Shown piece by piece: positions 60,438 to 64,000 of a DNA stretch of 64,000 bases; the stretch's first letter is position 1, and each line of letters opens with the position of its first letter. Below the pieces are notes generated by a model. That model did not search any database, had not been told where the DNA came from, and saw only the letters and a program-made list of their open reading frames with translations. This stretch comes from Lunularia cruciata (Eukaryota; Streptophyta; Marchantiopsida; Lunulariales; Lunulariaceae), in assembly GCA_948567375.1 (NCBI GenBank), contig OX419761.1, forward strand, positions 19,878,243-19,942,242, in the 5' to 3' direction. The translations under genes were made by a program, and so were the position numbers.

Positions 60438-62159
60438 TGTGACAAAATGGAGGGTTTACCCTAAACCCTAATACCTAAGCACATGCCTCAAGATTCCTTG
60501 GCATGGTCTCCACTTATGTTGCAAGGATTGTAAGCTCTTGACAATGTGCCAAGCACCTGGCTGCGTGCGCTTAGGCTGTCTTCCTTGTTAGTGACTCAAA
60601 AGCTTTCTTGATGCTGGCTTTGTTCTTTGACCTGATGACAACATCCCTTTTGCTGGGAAATTTGTCTACAATTGTTCCTAGGTGCGGACTCTTATTAATG
60701 GCTATCTGCGTTGGCTTCTTAGATTATTGTTTTCCTTCATGTGCTATTAGCTATTGTTCCTAGTCTATTATTCTTGGGTTTAGTATTGTCTGGCTTGGGG
60801 GATTTGTAGCACTAGTTTGGTCTGGTGGGGTTTATAGAACTGGTCTAGTTGGGTGGGGTTTATAGAACGGCCTCAATTTTTGTGGCCGGCTCAGGTTTGT
60901 GCAACTGGCTCGGGAATTTGATCCAAATTGCATAAGCTGGTCTAAAAGATCCAAAAGTGGAGTTCTCTTGTTTTCCTTGATACTCTTCTTGGAATTCAAT
61001 GGGCAAATTCAATCATTTAGGACAACACAACATTCATCACAATGACAAGTCTCGCAATTTATAAACACCCTTTGGAAAAACCAAATTGTTCAAAGCACTC
61101 AATGACCACCTCTAAGCTTCTACAACTGCTCAAGCAATAAAACATGTAACCAAGCAAAACAGAACTTTGAGCAATATTTCACAGCACAAACTTCTTGTTT
61201 GCCGAACCACTACTTAGAGAAGTCTCCTACACTAGCAATCCCGTCTGGCTCTTGATGGTTTCACCTTTTTCCCTATCAATAGTCAACTTTGAAATTCTAT
61301 GTCTCTATTTGGTGTAAAATCAATTGTGAAAATTCCCCTCTTCCTCTTGTCATAGTCCAGGTCTAAGCTCCTCTCTATACATGCAACTTCAACTTTGAAT
61401 TGTCTTCTCTTCCTCTGTTGTTGTCCCGTACAAGCCTGATCTCTTGAGCTTCCTCCACTGCCTTGTGAACCGGCCTATCTCTCACTCAAGATGAACCTTT
61501 GATGGCTATTATGGTAGCGCACCATGGACTAAGAAGGCAAGGAACCCCAACTCCATCATACTCCTCCAAGGCTAACACTCGAAGACTCAAGACATTTCTC
61601 ACTAGAGAACTCAATGAGAGAGCAAGAGAGATAGTTGCAAATGAAAGGATGATGAGTACTTCCTCACCCCTTGTTTATATACTTGTGAAATAGTTACGTA
61701 CTAAAGTTACTATTTACCAAAGTAACTCAAGTTACTAGGCTAAATGTCAAGTAAAGTCAAAAAGTATAAAGGAATATCTATCCACATAGGCATATTCCAC
61801 TAAGCATGTGATCTTATCTTGACCCAACCACTAAGTTAGGGATTCCTTCACATGGGCTATCCTTGGACTTTAGAGAAATCCAAAACAAAAAGGCTTGGGA
61901 GCCCAAGAGTTCTCAACTCTTTCCTCAAAGCCAAACACTTAGGAATAATACCAAGTCAACACACTAAAATCTATAATAATGGTGCTCATCTTTTCTACTT
62001 CCTCTAAAGTAAGGTCTCCACTATCTTAGCTATGAATAATTTTAGCTAATCATGACTAATGTAGAACCATCCTTTATCTTTATAAATAATATCTCACAAG
62101 TACTTGTTATACTAAGTTAAATATCACAATACCACACATATGCACAAATGGGTGTTACA
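60438..62159 (-). repeat. LTR-Z: 3' LTR of gypsy element Z
   Basis: About 1.72 kb, from TGTGACAAAATGG to GGTGTTACA. On its right, TTTACCCCCGGAC is the complement of a polypurine tract, and the integrase C-terminus of Z follows. The left end cuts into the gag of element Y (flank AAGAT). The second LTR lies outside the window, so the length is inferred from the ends alone. Confidence 0.65.
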
Positions 62160-62189
62160 TTTACCCCCGGACTAAGTTTTCACTTTGTC

Positions 62190-64000
62190 CTCAAAGTGAA
62201 GGTCTCTCTACCTTCTATGATACATTTTCAACTTATCATGGTTAATCCTATCAAAGTGTCTTCCTCCCAACTCCTTGAGATCATAGGTGTAATTGCCCCA
62301 CACCTTCTCCACTATGAAAGGTCCAAAGTACTTAGGTAAAAACTTCTTTTGCACTCTCTTGAATCAAATGGAATCAAACAACGTTACCCATCACATTCTT
62401 TGAAAGGCTCCACCTTCTTCTTGCCTTGCCTCTTGTCATAGCTCTCCTTTTGTTTCCTTTGGGCTTGCTCCACTCAAACCATAGTAATTGCTCTTGCCTC
62501 TTCCAACTCCATGAGTTGATCCATCCTTGAGTTCTTTGCATCACCTCCTTGTGCTTTCTTCAATCTTCTATGAATGCTTTGGAAGATAGGAAGATCAAAG
62601 TGAATAGGTAAGGTAGACTCAATATCCATACCAATTGAAATAAAGAATATCTGATGGAAGTCTACATGGTTGTCCTATACTCCCATAAACTGCATGAATC
62701 TTCTTATCCCAATGATGTTTAATCCCCTCTATTTTTGCATCTTTGGCCAACATCATGCACAAGGTCTGATTGGTTCTCTCTGCCAAGCCATTGGAATTTG
62801 GCTTATAGGATATAGTTACTCTATGTGTGATAGAGAAATGTCGTAGCATGGTTGTAGTGATGTTACTTGTAAACTCTTCTCTTCTTTCAGAAACCAACTC
62901 CAAAGGGCATCCAAACCTAATTATAATGCATTCATAAAGAAATATACTCACTTCATCTTCATTCTTGTCCCTCAATGGTCTAGCTTCAACCCACTTGGTA
63001 AGGTTATCAATAACTACCACAATGTACCGATTGTTCCTTGGGGTTATATTGAGAAGAACAACAAAATCAATTCTCCACTTCTCAAAAGGTCCTAGCAATG
63101 GAATTGATCTAAGTGGTGGAGTAGATGTAGACTTTCTAGTAAAAGCTTGACAAACATGACAAGTTTTGCAATAATCAAGACAATCCTTGAAAATCCCTCT
63201 CCAATGGTAACTTGTATCTAGAATTTTGAAAGCAGTCACCTTTCCTAGAAAGTGTCTTCCACACACTAAACCTTCATGAAACTCCTTTATGAGTAAGATA
63301 GACTCTTCCTTACCCACTGCTCTTTGAAGTAGACCATCTGCTCCTTGGTGGAAAAGAATATCCTCCACCATTATGTAAGGTCTACATCTTGTTGCAAGGG
63401 CCTTCTTCTCCCTAGCATGCATCCCTTCTGGATAGTTACCTCTTGTCACAAAATCCACAATCTTCTTATACTCCATTAGAACCTCTTGAGTGATTGAGAT
63501 TGTAATGAGCTCCTCATCCCAAAAGGAATCATCCACTAGCTCATCTCCATCATGATCATAGGCCCTAGATAACAAATCAACATTTGCATGTTTCTTTCCT
63601 GGCCTATCTTCAATGGTGTAGTCATACTCAAACAAGAGTATCATCCACCTTGCTAGCCTCCCTTCCACATTAGGCTTTTTGAAGATGTACTTCAAAGCCT
63701 TGTGATCCGTGACAATTGAGGCTTTCCCTCCAATCAAGTAGTGTCTAAACTTCATGAGATCAAAGATCATTGCCAACCCTTCTCTCTCTATGAGAGCGTA
63801 GTTCTTTTCTATTGAAATCATCTACCTACTAGCATAAGCTATTGGATGATCATGCCCATCTTGGTCTAATTGACTGAGAATGCATCCTATAGCAACAATG
63901 GAAGCATCAGTGTAGAGGATGAAAGGCTTACTCCAATCAGGTTTAGCAAGAATTAGAGCCATAACAAGGGATTGCTTGAGCTCCTCAAAAGCTTTGAGAG
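62190..64000 (-). pseudogene. Gypsy element Z pol: RNase H, integrase and C-terminal end (continues beyond window)
   Basis: A 400-codon open frame at 63821-62619 is preceded on the right by one stop (63822-63824) and more pol (FILYTDASIVAIGCILSQLDQ). RNase H: DAS, KNYALIEREGLAMIF, VTDHKALKYIF. Integrase: zinc region CKTCHVCQAF, first Asp in WRIDFVVLL, second position in LVSERREEFTS (usual SD read as SE, a lost catalytic Asp), Glu in SNGLAERTNQTL. After a few stops the C-terminus reads KYFGPFIVEKVWGNYTYDL (GPF motif) down to about 62195. No chromodomain is seen. It is the least decayed pol in the window, cut by the window edge before RT. Confidence 0.85.

Noticed and set aside
1..64000. CRISPR array, tRNA or rRNA genes
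   Set aside because: No regularly spaced short repeats with unique spacers, and no cloverleaf or rRNA sequence was noticed on either strand; a tRNA scan could not be run.

Overview
The window looks like nuclear DNA of a land plant with a large, transposon-rich genome. The evidence is spliced genes with GT-AG introns, a plant-type coilin gene, L-type lectin receptor kinase relics, and many degenerate Ty1/copia, Ty3/gypsy and non-LTR elements. Two retroelement types here are not the usual angiosperm ones: a Ty3/gypsy element with its own DNA methyltransferase, and non-LTR elements that seem to end in a restriction-like endonuclease. They lean towards a seed-free plant or a gymnosperm, but the sequence alone does not fix the lineage.

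Layout. 0-15 kb: fragments of the non-LTR family, two decayed tandem copies of a lectin receptor kinase gene (minus strand), and a rearranged copia element inserted into the first copy. 14.8-24 kb: the most striking object, a minus-strand Ty3/gypsy element reading gag - protease - C5 cytosine methyltransferase - RT - RNase H - integrase - PHD finger. It is broken by stops and frameshifts, but nearly every catalytic motif can still be read. 24-31.9 kb: AT-rich DNA with one LTR and one integrase scrap. 31.9-48 kb: a gene island with two apparently intact minus-strand host genes, a three-exon SMP-30/strictosidine-synthase-like gene and a 14-exon coilin gene. All exon phases in both models close without a frame error. 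48-54.9 kb: decayed transposon DNA, including the longest non-LTR copy. 54.9-64 kb: nested gypsy elements. A chromodomain element is interrupted by a plus-strand element (LTR-Y + gag). That leader carries a solo LTR of the chromodomain family, and its gag is interrupted by a third gypsy element that runs off the window.

How parts relate. The gypsy methyltransferase lies between protease and RT in one polyprotein, and a PHD finger follows integrase. An element built this way could both modify its own DNA and read chromatin; that is inference from domain order. LTR-Y has a cluster of heat-shock-element-like repeats upstream of a TATA box, so it may be heat-responsive. Coilin (Cajal-body scaffold) and the beta-propeller protein are ordinary single-copy-looking genes with no visible functional link.
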